This document shows positions 1 through 8,057 of a stretch of 33,766 nt of DNA, piece by piece; the first letter of the stretch is position 1, and every line of letters begins with the position of its first letter. The notes under the pieces were generated by a model that was not told the origin of the DNA, ran no database searches, and saw nothing but the letters and a program-made list of their open reading frames with translations. The position numbers and the translations under genes were made by a program. The stretch spans positions 1-33,766 of the forward strand of contig JAKAEB010000041.1 of the NCBI GenBank assembly GCA_021818445.1, given 5' to 3'. This DNA comes from Planctomycetota bacterium. Lineage in GTDB: Bacteria > Planctomycetota > Phycisphaerae > WQYP01.

Positions 1-10
1 TCCGATCTGA

Positions 11-631
11 CTGCAGCAACTGCCTTGGCAACCGTTGAGCGACGGAGAGTCGTTTAAAGTTCACGCAGTATTTCGCAAAGTCGTGCCGCCACCTTTCGCC
101 AATGCGGGAATGCCCTTGGGCCCGTCAGCGCATCAATCAATAAAATATTGTGTACTGGGCTGGGCGGGCCAGGTGCAGCAGGTCGGACCGAATAAATTCC
201 GTATGCGGTTTAGTCGCGAGGGTGTAAACGGTCGTACCTTGCATATATTAATCGGCGCTTACGTAAAAGGTACCCGGCGGTATATGCCGGCGATAGCGGT
301 CGCCAGCATCTTTGCACCGTATGCCAATCCGGGCACGCCGCAGACGATCAGCTTTCCGCCGATTGCCAATGTGCCGGCGGACACCAAATCAATCCCCCTT
401 GATGCAACCGTTAACTCGCCACTGAGGGTGCACTATTATGTGGACTGGGGACCGGCGAAAATTGTCGGACAGCGGCTGGTTTTCACGCCTGTGCCGGTGG
501 GCACGCGCTGGCCGGTCGCCGTCCGTGTTACCGCATATCAGTGGGGCAAATCCACTCCGCCGGCCTACGCAACGGCGAGGACGGTGACTCGGAGTTTTTA
601 TATTCAATCCATTACGAAAGCTACGAAGTGA
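11..631 (+). CDS. C-terminal part of an unknown protein, cut by the contig start
   Basis: I do not recognise this protein. The frame is open from base 11 to the stop at 629-631. The only upstream in-frame stop (TGA, bases 8-10) is built from the last T of an adapter-like octamer (bases 1-8) plus GA, so it is probably artificial and the gene is probably 5'-truncated. The first possible internal start is TTG at 35, with no convincing ribosome binding site. The visible part is rich in Pro, Val and Thr and has alternating hydrophobic residues typical of beta-sandwich (Ig-like) modules of exported proteins. No catalytic motif or membrane segment is visible. It is followed after about 290 bases by a fucosidase gene on the same strand. 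That suggests a carbohydrate-related context but proves no role. Confidence 0.6.
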   Translation: MQQLPWQPLSDGESFKVHAVFRKVVPPPFANAGMPLGPSAHQSIKYCVLGWAGQVQQVGPNKFRMRFSREGVNGRTLHILIGAYVKGTRRYMPAIAVASIFAPYANPGTPQTISFPPIANVPADTKSIPLDATVNSPLRVHYYVDWGPAKIVGQRLVFTPVPVGTRWPVAVRVTAYQWGKSTPPAYATARTVTRSFYIQSITKATK

Positions 632-924
632 AACAATGGTGCTGAAGATAAGATCATCCCCCGTTCGACGTCCGCCATCTGCGAAGACCAGGTCGTTATC
701 CAGTGCCGCAAGCTACCTTCGTGTTTCCAGTTTCGTCTGCAGTTTTTTGTCAGTGCGCATGTTTGCTGCGCCGTGTCGGCGGGCGGGTGCAACGCGCATC
801 GCTCGCTGGCCGACGTGGGGCAATTGCCCACGAACCCTGGCCCGGGCGGCGGGACATCAGATGTGCCTGCGGCAACGGTGTCAGGGGTGCAGGTAGTTCA
901 CACACAATTTTTCAGGAGAAAAAT

Positions 925-2724
925 ATGAAGCGAAGAGAATTCTGTAAACTTATGGCGGCAGCGATAGCGACGACCTTTCCCGCCGCGGCCACGGATGCCC
1001 GGGCCGATGTAGCTGCTTCCCAAAACATATTCAATCCGGCGCCCAAGGAAGATTATGCTGCCTTTTGCGCCACCCCTGCGAATGAACGCGTGTTCTACTC
1101 GTACAGCGGGAATAAAGTCCTGACCAGGAAACTTTCGGATGCAGGTTGGCGCGACACGGGAATGGTGCGGCCGAACAAGACATGGGATGGTGCTCCTATG
1201 GAGTCTCCGATTCCGGGCTTACATGGTCAAGGCCCTTACAAACCCACCTGGGAATCTTTCTTACAATACGACTGCCCGGATTGGTATCGGGACGCCAAGT
1301 TCGGAATATGGAACCACTGGAGCCCGCAGTGCGTACCGGAGGATGGGGACTGGTATGCCCGCAACATGTATGAACAAAACAACGTCAAGTGGTCGCAATA
1401 CTGGTTTCATCGGGAACACTATGGTCCACAATCCATTTTCGGATATAAGGATTTATGCGCCCAATGGACACTGCTGAACTGGCAGCCGGATGATCTGATG
1501 GCCCGCTATAAGCGAGCGGGTGCCAAATTCTTTGTGGCCCTGGCCAACCATCATGACGGCTTTGATACATGGAACTCTAAACATCACCAATGGAATGCGC
1601 AAAATATCGGTCCGCATCGAGATGTCATCGGAACTTGGGCAGCGGAGGCCCGTAAACAGGGGCTGCGCTTTGGCGTCACGGTGCACAAGGCCCGCAACTG
1701 GTGGTGGTTTCAGGTGTCGCACGGAGCGGATCATTCCGGTACCTATGCCGGAATTCCCTATGACGGCCGCATGACCAAATCAGACGGAAAAAACGCATGG
1801 TGGAACGGTTTTGACCCGCAGCAACTTTATGCCCCCAAACACCCGCATGGGGCCGTGCCGGATCCTTCCTATGTCAAATACTTTTACGATTGCACCCGCG
1901 ATCTCATTGACCAGCACAATCCAGACCTTCTCTATTTTGATGATACGCTTTTCCCGCTTGGATGGGCCGGAGTAAACCTCGGTGCCTATTTTTATAATCA
2001 CAATCTGAAAACCCATGGCGATAAAATGGAAGGGGTTATCACCGTGAAAGGTGTGCCGGAACACTTGACCAAGGCCGTGGTCGCCGACATTGAACGCGGC
2101 ATGACGACCGCGATTGCCAATCATCCATGGCAATCCGAAACGTGCATTGGGCAATGGCATTATCAACGGGCCCTTTTCACGAGGCGCGGTGAATACGGCG
2201 GTTACATGCATCCTCGGGAAGTCATTCATTGGCTGATTGATGTCGTCAGTAAAAACGGAACGTTCATACTTAACATTCCCGGCAAACCCGATGGGACCAT
2301 TGACCGCAAGGAGCAACTCATTCTTGAAAAAATAGGTGAATGGTTCGCCATTAATGGCGAAGCCATTTACGCCACCCGACCATGGAAAATCTTCGGCGAA
2401 GGGGCCACGCAAGTCGCAAAGGGCTGGGGTAACGGATACAAAACCATTAAGAATTTAGGCCCAGATGACATCCGGTTTACCCGCAACAAAGCAAATACGG
2501 CCATTTACGCCATTTTCCTTGGTTGGCCGGACGCCGGTGGCTTTGAGGTTAAGGCATTTGGCACGGCGAGTCATACAAACCCGGGCAAAATCGTCAATGT
2601 GAGTCTGCTTGGGACCGAGGAAAAACTCCAATGGCGGCAATCCGCTGCCGGGCTGCATGTCGCCATGCCGAAATACCGCCCTTCGGTTGATTATGCAGTA
2701 GCATTGAAAATTGCACTGGCATAA
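925..2724 (+). CDS. Exported alpha-L-fucosidase, glycoside hydrolase family 29
   Basis: A 599-residue enzyme expected to remove alpha-L-fucose from glycans by a retaining mechanism. The ATG at 925 is chosen because AGGAG (914-918) precedes it and it opens directly into a twin-arginine-type signal (RREFCK at residues 3-8, then an Ala-rich hydrophobic stretch), so export through Tat is likely. The open frame extends further upstream to 703 without a better start. The catalytic TIM barrel spans roughly residues 85-460 and contains family-typical stretches such as KFGIWNHW, NHHDGFDTW and PDLLYFDD. Asp339 in LYFDD is at the position of the GH29 nucleophile. The C-terminal 130 residues look like the usual beta-sandwich. 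The acid/base residue cannot be assigned by eye. A terminator-like hairpin follows at 2831. Substrate linkage cannot be predicted. Confidence 0.9.
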   Translation: MKRREFCKLMAAAIATTFPAAATDARADVAASQNIFNPAPKEDYAAFCATPANERVFYSYSGNKVLTRKLSDAGWRDTGMVRPNKTWDGAPMESPIPGLHGQGPYKPTWESFLQYDCPDWYRDAKFGIWNHWSPQCVPEDGDWYARNMYEQNNVKWSQYWFHREHYGPQSIFGYKDLCAQWTLLNWQPDDLMARYKRAGAKFFVALANHHDGFDTWNSKHHQWNAQNIGPHRDVIGTWAAEARKQGLRFGVTVHKARNWWWFQVSHGADHSGTYAGIPYDGRMTKSDGKNAWWNGFDPQQLYAPKHPHGAVPDPSYVKYFYDCTRDLIDQHNPDLLYFDDTLFPLGWAGVNLGAYFYNHNLKTHGDKMEGVITVKGVPEHLTKAVVADIERGMTTAIANHPWQSETCIGQWHYQRALFTRRGEYGGYMHPREVIHWLIDVVSKNGTFILNIPGKPDGTIDRKEQLILEKIGEWFAINGEAIYATRPWKIFGEGATQVAKGWGNGYKTIKNLGPDDIRFTRNKANTAIYAIFLGWPDAGGFEVKAFGTASHTNPGKIVNVSLLGTEEKLQWRQSAAGLHVAMPKYRPSVDYAVALKIALA

Positions 2725-2830
2725 TGGCGTTTTAGCGGCGAAAACAATAGTGTCGGGCGTGGCCGGTGTCTGCGTGCGCAAAACACGTTACCGTCCATCG
2801 CGGCCCGTCCGCCATCGACCAAATTATCAA

Positions 2831-2860
2831 CCACCGGCAAGCCGGTGGCTGTATATTTTT
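2831..2860 (+). terminator. Probable Rho-independent terminator after the fucosidase gene
   Basis: CCACCGG (2831-2837), a CAAG loop and CCGGTGG (2842-2848) form a perfect 7-bp stem followed by a T-rich tract (2850-2864). It lies about 107 bases after the fucosidase stop and before the ehu operon. Confidence 0.65.
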
Positions 2861-2879
2861 ATTTAACCTTTTATAAAGG

Positions 2880-2907
2880 TTGTGTGGTAATGTATTTTTA
2901 ATATATT
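2880..2907 (+). promoter_or_regulatory. Candidate distal promoter for the ehu operon
   Basis: TTGTGT (2880-2885) and TATATT (2902-2907) are 16 bp apart, directly after the fucosidase terminator. The -10 is good and the -35 is weak. If used, it would give a leader of about 200 bases before ehuB. Confidence 0.3.
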
Positions 2908-2976
2908 CATCCATGGGCAACTTGCGCATGCACGCTTAAGTCGCAGGCCCATACGCGCAAAGACCGACGTTTCGGG

Positions 2977-3003
2977 TTGACAATCCGCGCTAAATTTTAT
3001 AGA
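2977..3003 (+). promoter_or_regulatory. Candidate proximal promoter for the ehu operon
   Basis: A perfect -35 TTGACA (2977-2982) is followed after a short 15-bp spacer by TATAGA (2998-3003). It lies 115 bases before the ehuB start. The spacing is below the preferred 17 bp, so this is only a candidate. Confidence 0.35.
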
Positions 3004-3117
3004 AGCGGGGAATTGCAGCGCGGCGCACGCATCCTTCGGCTGGTCAAACCCTCCGATTATCCAGTGCGCCCCGCGTGTTTGTGCTCTGGAAATGTGGAAG
3101 ATTCGGGGAACTAAGCC

Positions 3118-4032
3118 GTGCCAAAGCATTGGATAAAGCGTTTATTTTTGTCGTGGGCATTATTCATCCTCGCCAGCACACTCGCGGGGTGCAGCACACA
3201 CAGCCACGGTAAGGCCGTCAGCCTCCTGGCGAAGATTAAAGCCCGTGGCTACATCACCGTGGGCTACGCGGATGAGGCCCCGTTTGCCTACATTGACCCT
3301 AAAACTGGAAAACTCACTGGAGAATCGCCGACCGTCCTGCGTGCGGTGATGAATAAACTCGGCGTGAAGCATATCCGCGGTGTACTGACGAATTTTGGGG
3401 CGTTGATTCCCGCTCTCAAGGCCGGACGCTTTGATGTCATCGCCGCCGGTATGTATATCACGCCGCTGCGTTGCAGGCAGATTGCCTTTTCCAATCCCAC
3501 GTTTGCCATTGGCGACGGATTTGTTGTCAAAAAAGGTAATCCGCTCCATCTGCACAGCTATTCCAATTTTTTACATCATCCCCATCGGCTTCTCGGCGTG
3601 GTGCAGGGGGCCATTGAATACAATTACGCGCGTCAGCTTGGCATTCCAAAGCAGCAGATAAGGCTCTTTCCCGACGCCCCCAGCGCCCTGGCGGCCGTCG
3701 AGAACGGGCGGGTCAACGCCTACGCCGCCACCGAACTTACCGTGCGCCGCCTGGTGCGAAAATCGCACGGAGCCGGGGTAGAGGCCGCTTCTCCATTTCA
3801 TAATCCCGTTATCCATGGCGTGAAGCAATTGGGGTATGGCGCGTTTGGTTTCCGGCGGGCCAACGTCAAGTTGCGTCGCGCCGTTGATCGCATACTTAAA
3901 TCATACGTCCCTTCCCGGCAGCATCTACAGGCGGTCAAACGCTTCGGTTTCACCGCCGCCGACATGCCCGGCAAGGTGACGGCCGATCAGTTATGCGGTT
4001 GCAAAAGTCAGGCCCGCCGCCGGACCAAATGA
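3118..4032 (+). CDS. ehuB: Ectoine/hydroxyectoine-type ABC transporter, substrate-binding lipoprotein EhuB
   Basis: A 304-residue family-3 solute-binding protein, predicted to capture ectoine or hydroxyectoine outside the membrane and deliver it to the EhuCD permease. The GTG start at 3118 has GGGGA a few bases upstream and begins a lipoprotein signal with lipobox LAGC, giving lipidated Cys25. The segment from GYITVGYADEAPFAY through GRFDVIAAGMYITPLRC to FPDAPSALAAVENGRV matches the EhuB subfamily rather than general amino-acid binders. The EhuB-EhuC-EhuD-EhuA order downstream supports the call. Substrate specificity is inferred from the subfamily, and a related compatible solute or amino acid remains possible. 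No ectoine synthesis or breakdown genes are in the window. Confidence 0.85.
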   Translation: MPKHWIKRLFLSWALFILASTLAGCSTHSHGKAVSLLAKIKARGYITVGYADEAPFAYIDPKTGKLTGESPTVLRAVMNKLGVKHIRGVLTNFGALIPALKAGRFDVIAAGMYITPLRCRQIAFSNPTFAIGDGFVVKKGNPLHLHSYSNFLHHPHRLLGVVQGAIEYNYARQLGIPKQQIRLFPDAPSALAAVENGRVNAYAATELTVRRLVRKSHGAGVEAASPFHNPVIHGVKQLGYGAFGFRRANVKLRRAVDRILKSYVPSRQHLQAVKRFGFTAADMPGKVTADQLCGCKSQARRRTK

Positions 4033-4094
4033 GGATATGTGGACGTAACCTGTGCGGAATCGAAAAGTTGTTGAAAAGTGATTGGCCCTGATAC

Positions 4095-4748
4095 ATGACC
4101 CGTTTTTTACACATGCTGATTCCGTTGCTCCATGGAGCACTGGTTACCATTGAGGTAACCGCCGGCGCGGTGGCGCTGTGTATCATCGCCGCGTCCATTG
4201 CGGCTCTGGCTCGCTTAAGCATTGGCCCCGTGACGTGGATGGCCCGAATTTATATTGAATTATTTCGCGGCACATCTGCCATGATTCAGCTCTTCTGGGT
4301 GTTTTATGTATTGCCATTTTTTCATGTAAATCTCTCCCCTATGCTCTCCGCCATTCTGGTACTGGGATTAAATGGCGGCGCTTATGGTGCGGAAATCATT
4401 CGCGGGGCCGTCAATGCCGTTCCGCGCGGGCAACTCGATGCCGCCGTTGCGCTCAATATGCCGCGCTTCAGCCGCATACGGTCTATCATCGTCCCACAGG
4501 CACTGCCAAGGATCATCCCACCCTTGGCCAATTTATTTATTGACATCCTCAAAAATAGTGCGCTCGCCGGGCTGGTGACGGTCAGTGATTTAACCTTCCA
4601 GGCCCAGGTGCAGCGGGAATCTACCCTCGCCAGCGGAGAAGTGTACGGCGTGGTTATTTTGATGTACTTCGCATTGGCCATGGTAATCAGCCTCATCATG
4701 CGTTTTATCGAGCGGCGCGTTCGCTTTCCGGTCGGGAGCCGTGCATGA
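4095..4748 (+). CDS. ehuC: ABC transporter permease EhuC
   Basis: A 217-residue inner-membrane permease of the His/Glu/Gln (HisM) type, expected to form the transmembrane channel with EhuD. Several hydrophobic segments are visible (for example residues 8-38 and 50-75). The ATPase-contact EAA loop reads EIIRGAVNAVPRGQLDAAVA. The gene starts 62 bases after ehuB, and its stop overlaps the next start in an ATGA tetranucleotide (4745-4748), indicating translational coupling. Length is normal for the family. Confidence 0.87.
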   Translation: MTRFLHMLIPLLHGALVTIEVTAGAVALCIIAASIAALARLSIGPVTWMARIYIELFRGTSAMIQLFWVFYVLPFFHVNLSPMLSAILVLGLNGGAYGAEIIRGAVNAVPRGQLDAAVALNMPRFSRIRSIIVPQALPRIIPPLANLFIDILKNSALAGLVTVSDLTFQAQVQRESTLASGEVYGVVILMYFALAMVISLIMRFIERRVRFPVGSRA

Positions 4749-5401
4749 CGTGGAACTGGACATTCGCCTGGCATGTGCTTCCCACCCTTTTGCAGGGCCT
4801 GGTGGTGACAGTTGAGGCGACTCTCGCCGGTATGTTTCTCGCCCTGCTTATTGGTCTGGGCTGGGCGGGAATGCTTCTGAGCGGACGGCGCATGCTGGTG
4901 TGGCCCGCCCGGGCAATTGTGGAATTTATCCGCAACACGCCGCTGCTGATTCAATTATTTTTTATATATTATGTACTGCCGCAATTTCATGTGGAAATGT
5001 CGGCGCTGCTTACCGGCATGATCGCGCTGGGTGTCAACTATAGCGCCTACACCGCCGAAGTTTACCGGGCGGGCTTTCAAAGTGTGCCTCGCGGACAGCG
5101 TGATGCCGCCGTTGCCTTGAATCTGCCTCCGCACCGGGCCTATTTTGATGTGATTCTGCCGCAGGCCGTCATCCCCATGATCCCCGCGCTGGGTAATAAC
5201 CTGGTGGCGATGTTCAAAGATACGCCGCTGTTATCCACCATTACGGTCGGTGAAATGATGCAAAAGGCACTGGTCATTGGCGATAACACGTTTCGCTATC
5301 TCGAGCCGATGACCATGGTCGGCGTACTGTTTTTGGTTGTCAGCCTTATCTCCTCGTTTGGCATCAGCCGCTGCGAGCGATTAACACGAAGACGGAGTTG
5401 A
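4745..5401 (+). CDS. ehuD: ABC transporter permease EhuD
   Basis: A 218-residue inner-membrane permease and paralogue of EhuC, the second half of the translocation channel. The start codon lies inside the ATGA overlap with ehuC. The EAA loop (EVYRAGFQSVPRGQRDAAVA) and the PQAVIPMIPALGNNLVAMFKDT region are typical of polar amino-acid/ectoine permeases. The stop codon abuts the ehuA ATG with no spacer, so the four genes are surely one operon. Family length is normal and no key motif is missing. Confidence 0.87.
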   Translation: MTWNWTFAWHVLPTLLQGLVVTVEATLAGMFLALLIGLGWAGMLLSGRRMLVWPARAIVEFIRNTPLLIQLFFIYYVLPQFHVEMSALLTGMIALGVNYSAYTAEVYRAGFQSVPRGQRDAAVALNLPPHRAYFDVILPQAVIPMIPALGNNLVAMFKDTPLLSTITVGEMMQKALVIGDNTFRYLEPMTMVGVLFLVVSLISSFGISRCERLTRRRS

Positions 5402-6205
5402 ATGATGCCGCCCGATATCACCCCAAATAGCGCTGTGCCGGCCATCGAATTGCGCGATGTATGCAAACGCTTTGGTTCGCTGCAGGTGCTGGATCGCCTG
5501 TCGTTCACCGTGCCCGGCGGCGAGCATCTATTCCTCATCGGCCCGAGCGGGTCGGGAAAATCCACCGTGCTGCGCATGATCATGACGCTTACTCGCCCCG
5601 ATTCCGGCGAGATTTGGATTAACGGCCGCAATCTCTATCCGGTGCAGCACTCCGGATCATCGCATCGGGTTGACCAGCGGCATTTGCGATCGATCCGCCG
5701 CGATGTCGGCATGGTGTTTCAGCACTTCAATCTTTTTGACCACATGCGGGTAATTAACAACGTGATGGAGGGACCCATGCGGTCGCTCGGACTGGGCCGG
5801 GCCGAAGCCGAAAAGCGAGCCTTGGAATTGCTGGATCGTGTGGGGCTTGCAGATAAAAGCCGGGCGTGGCCGGCGGAACTTTCCGGTGGCCAGAAGCAGC
5901 GCGTGGCAATTGCCCGGGCGCTGGCCATGCAGCCAAAAATAATGCTTTTTGATGAAATTACCTCGGCACTCGATCCGGAAATAGCCGCCGAAGTGCTTAA
6001 GCTGGTGCGTGAACTCTCAACGCAATTTTCCATGACGATGCTGTTTGTCACGCATCAGATGCGGTTTGCCCGCACTATGGCCGATCGTGTGCTGTTCTTT
6101 GATGGCGGTCGCATCATTGAGGAAGGGACCCCGGAAACGGTGCTCGATAACCCGCGGCAGAAACGCACGCAGGATTTTCTCGCCAGTCTTACGGAAGTCT
6201 CATAG
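5402..6205 (+). CDS. ehuA: ABC transporter ATP-binding protein EhuA
   Basis: A 267-residue cytoplasmic ATPase that powers the EhuBCD importer. All nucleotide-binding motifs are present: Walker A GPSGSGKST (residues 47-55), Q-loop in VFQHFNLF, signature LSGGQKQR, Walker B IMLFDE and the switch His in FVTHQ. After Walker B it reads DEITSALDPE rather than the common DEPTSALDPE. From memory, hydrophobic substitutions of that Pro also occur in EhuA proteins, so I do not treat it as a defect. Two ATG codons are adjacent (5402 and 5405) and either could be used. It is the last gene of the operon. No clear terminator follows before the convergent tRNA-Phe. Confidence 0.88.
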   Translation: MMPPDITPNSAVPAIELRDVCKRFGSLQVLDRLSFTVPGGEHLFLIGPSGSGKSTVLRMIMTLTRPDSGEIWINGRNLYPVQHSGSSHRVDQRHLRSIRRDVGMVFQHFNLFDHMRVINNVMEGPMRSLGLGRAEAEKRALELLDRVGLADKSRAWPAELSGGQKQRVAIARALAMQPKIMLFDEITSALDPEIAAEVLKLVRELSTQFSMTMLFVTHQMRFARTMADRVLFFDGGRIIEEGTPETVLDNPRQKRTQDFLASLTEVS

Positions 6206-6248
6206 TCGCACGGGAAAGGAATCCGGCACTTTGCAATCGTCGGGGTAA

Positions 6249-6321
6249 TGGGCAGGACCGGACTTGAACCGGTGACACCCAGATTTTCAGTCTAGTGCTC
6301 TACCAACTGAGCTACCTGCCC
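6249..6321 (-). tRNA. tRNA-Phe (anticodon GAA)
   Basis: On the minus strand the sequence folds as a complete cloverleaf: acceptor GGGCAGG/CCTGCCC, D-arm GCTCAGTTGGTAGAGC, anticodon loop CTGAAAA with GAA in the middle, T-loop TTCAAGT and discriminator A. Length is 73 bases. The 3' CCA is not encoded (next bases TTA), so it must be added enzymatically. Confidence 0.96.
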
Positions 6322-6627
6322 GGGATTGCTAAATCGTAAGATGCCGGGCCGGAAACTGCAAGGCCGTTCGCGGGAATCTCTCACACCAGAGCCTGGCAAC
6401 TTTTCCGGGCACCGTGAAATCGCCGAAAAACAACCGATTTGCGGCATTTCCCCGGACGTTGCCGAAACGCCTGACCGGGTGAGGACACTCGCGATTCCAA
6501 AGGTGCCCGGAAAAATGGCCGCGCCTCAAGCCGAAAGGCAAAATCTTCCGGCCCGCCGTCAATTGCTTTGGCAGTCATTCGCTTCTATATTTACATCCGC
6601 GCGTAGCGTTTTGATCCGGAGAGCTTT
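6322..6627. other. Intergenic region upstream of the small membrane-protein pair
   Basis: No coding sequence is convincing here; the open frame at 6326-6811 has unlike composition and overlaps the real gene. The only signal I see is the promoter candidate at 6563-6591. Confidence 0.5.
6563..6591 (+). promoter_or_regulatory. Candidate promoter for the membrane-protein pair
   Basis: TTGCTT (6563-6568), a 17-bp spacer and TATATT (6586-6591) lie 37 bases before the TTG start at 6628. The -10 matches the sigma70 consensus in five of six positions and the -35 in three. Confidence 0.35.
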
Positions 6628-7110
6628 TTGTCCTCAGTTGCCGATAATTCACAGTCCAATACCAAAGACTACATTGCCCTCGTGTTGGGATGGCTTGTTC
6701 CGGGCGCTGGCCACATCATGCTGGGCGACCGAAAACGCGGCATCATATTCCTGGTCTTTATCCACCTGCTTTTTTTTGCCGGGCTTTTGCTGGGCGGCAT
6801 CCGCGCTTTAGATCGCCCCCGCCAGCAACTTTGGGATTATGCCCAGATGGCGGCTGGATGGCCCAGTCTGGTGGGAGATATGGTGCGGCCGCAAGTGGTT
6901 AAAGATGATGTGGCTGTCATTCGAGATTCCAGCGGCAAGCTAAAAAAACTGCATCATCCACCCGGTTTCGCCCCGTTGGTGCAGGAAGTGGCCACCACTT
7001 TTTGCGGTGTTGCGGGGATGCTGAATCTATTGGTGCTCATCGACTTGTTCATGTGGGTTGCCACGGGCGAATGGGCACCGGCATCTCCCGTTCCAGGAGA
7101 AGGCACTTGA
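6628..7110 (+). CDS. Small membrane protein with TM2-like glycine motif (DUF6677-like)
   Basis: A 160-residue predicted membrane protein of unknown function. The TTG start at 6628 is preceded by CCGGAGAG. Residues 14-60 (starting YIALVLGWLVPGAGH, then LGDRKRGIIF and a Leu/Phe-rich helix) resemble the TM2-type hairpin module common in planctomycete proteins, which I associate with DUF6677. This name is from memory and was not searched. A soluble stretch (about 70-120) and a last helix (about 127-147) follow. The stop overlaps the start of the next gene (TTGA), so the two membrane proteins are translationally coupled and likely work together. Confidence 0.72.
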   Translation: MSSVADNSQSNTKDYIALVLGWLVPGAGHIMLGDRKRGIIFLVFIHLLFFAGLLLGGIRALDRPRQQLWDYAQMAAGWPSLVGDMVRPQVVKDDVAVIRDSSGKLKKLHHPPGFAPLVQEVATTFCGVAGMLNLLVLIDLFMWVATGEWAPASPVPGEGT

Positions 7111-7385
7111 CTACAGCCACTCCCTGGATACCGTTTGTTGATCCGTTGTACGCGGTGGTTCCTCACCTATCGCATTGGTGGTTTTTGGGCTTGTTCCCGA
7201 TGCTCATCGTGGTGGCCGTGGTTTATAGGACGGTCCGACTGCCACCTTCGTCCAGTGTCAAGAAAATTCTCATCTCCTCCATTTGGGCATTCATCATCTG
7301 CGTAGCGGTAGCGGCCATCATTTGTTTTGGCTGCATGCTTTTTTATCATGTGGCCAGTCGCCATCTTCCGCTCCCACTGGGTTAA
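7107..7385 (+). CDS. Small two-helix membrane protein
   Basis: A 92-residue protein with two clear hydrophobic segments (about residues 23-41 and 54-81) and no recognised motif. The TTG start at 7107 is chosen because AGGAG (7095-7099) sits at ideal distance and the start overlaps the TGA of the upstream gene. The open frame further upstream (to 7002) lies inside that gene and lacks a better start. It is probably a partner of the preceding membrane protein. Function is unknown. Confidence 0.65.
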   Translation: MTTATPWIPFVDPLYAVVPHLSHWWFLGLFPMLIVVAVVYRTVRLPPSSSVKKILISSIWAFIICVAVAAIICFGCMLFYHVASRHLPLPLG

Positions 7386-7499
7386 TCATCTTCCCGTAGG
7401 CCAGTGGTCGCGGGAGGCGTTTCGGCAGCGATAACTGAATAAATGAAAAAAATGCGCAATATGTCGTGCCAGCCGCGTCATTTCATTGTAGAATCTAAA

Positions 7500-7985
7500 A
7501 TGATGACGGAGATGCCTACTCTTACGACATGTTGCGAAGATATCAAGGCCGGAGAACCCGCAGATTATGCTCGGATCGCCTGGGTGCAACTGCTGCGTGT
7601 ACACGCCAAATTGACGCGGCACATGGAACGCGTGGCGGCAGAGCACCACCTGACCATCGCACAATTTGAGATGCTGATCATTCTTTGGAAGAATGAGGGC
7701 ATATCGCAGCAGGAATTGGCCCAGCGCCTGTTGGTGACCAAAGGCAATGTGTGTACCGTGCTTTGCCGCATGGAAAAAAATCGGTGGGTAAAACGCGATA
7801 GCAACCCCGACGATGGAAGGGCTTACCGTCTGCGCCTTACGGATGAAGGCCGACGCATCATCGACCGTGCCTTCCCGCACTTGCGTGAACGCATCAACTG
7901 TGTGATGAATACGCTAAGTGAAAAGCAACTCTCCCAGCTATCGGCCCTGCTGAAAGATTTGGAATCCGCCCCCTGTCAGGGATGA
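7500..7985 (+). CDS. MarR-family transcriptional regulator
   Basis: A 161-residue winged-helix repressor of the MarR type, expected to bind a palindromic operator as a dimer and release it on ligand or redox change. The core runs from about residue 23: dimer helices (residues 23-50), then the recognition region ISQQELAQRLLVTKGNVCTVLCRMEKNRWVKR, the wing NPDDGRAYRLRLTDEGR and C-terminal dimer helices. ATG 7500 is preferred because it gives the usual short N-terminus; 7443 would add 19 residues. Neither has a strong ribosome binding site. Cys residues near the N-terminus and in the recognition helix could be redox sensitive, but this is speculation. No MarR-like palindrome is visible upstream of the gene; a perfect one lies just downstream (8046-8065). 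Confidence 0.88.
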   Translation: MMTEMPTLTTCCEDIKAGEPADYARIAWVQLLRVHAKLTRHMERVAAEHHLTIAQFEMLIILWKNEGISQQELAQRLLVTKGNVCTVLCRMEKNRWVKRDSNPDDGRAYRLRLTDEGRRIIDRAFPHLRERINCVMNTLSEKQLSQLSALLKDLESAPCQG

Positions 7986-8007
7986 TGTTTCAATTCATTG
8001 CCCCACG

Positions 8008-8030
8008 TGGCAGGCGGGCACCTGCCATTT
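8008..8030 (+). terminator. Possible terminator after marR
   Basis: TGGCAGG (8008-8014), six-base loop and CCTGCCA (8021-8027) form a perfect 7-bp stem followed by a short T run. It would separate marR from the transcription unit that starts just behind it. Confidence 0.4.
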
Positions 8031-8057
8031 GACTATTTGACTTATTTAGTTTATGAT
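8029..8057 (+). promoter_or_regulatory. Strong sigma70-type promoter of a non-coding unit
   Basis: TTGACT (8029-8034), exactly 17 bp, then TATGAT (8052-8057). Both boxes differ from consensus at one position only. This is the best promoter match I find in the window. The expected transcription start is near 8063-8065, and no convincing open reading frame follows before the terminator at 8265. Confidence 0.7.

Larger units (their letters stand above)
2725..3117. other. Intergenic region between the fucosidase gene and ehuB
   Basis: No gene is supported here. It holds the fucosidase terminator, a second small inverted repeat (AACCTTT, 3-base loop, AAAGGTT at 2865-2881) and the two candidate promoters listed separately. 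I see no recognisable riboswitch. Confidence 0.6.

Noticed and set aside
1780-2412. 210-codon open frame antisense to the fucosidase gene
   Set aside because: It is entirely within a clear GH29 gene and has no ribosome binding site or recognisable motif.
5950-5985. DEIT instead of DEPT after Walker B in EhuA as a possible defect
   Set aside because: The catalytic Glu and all other ATPase motifs are intact, and from memory this Pro is variable in EhuA proteins.
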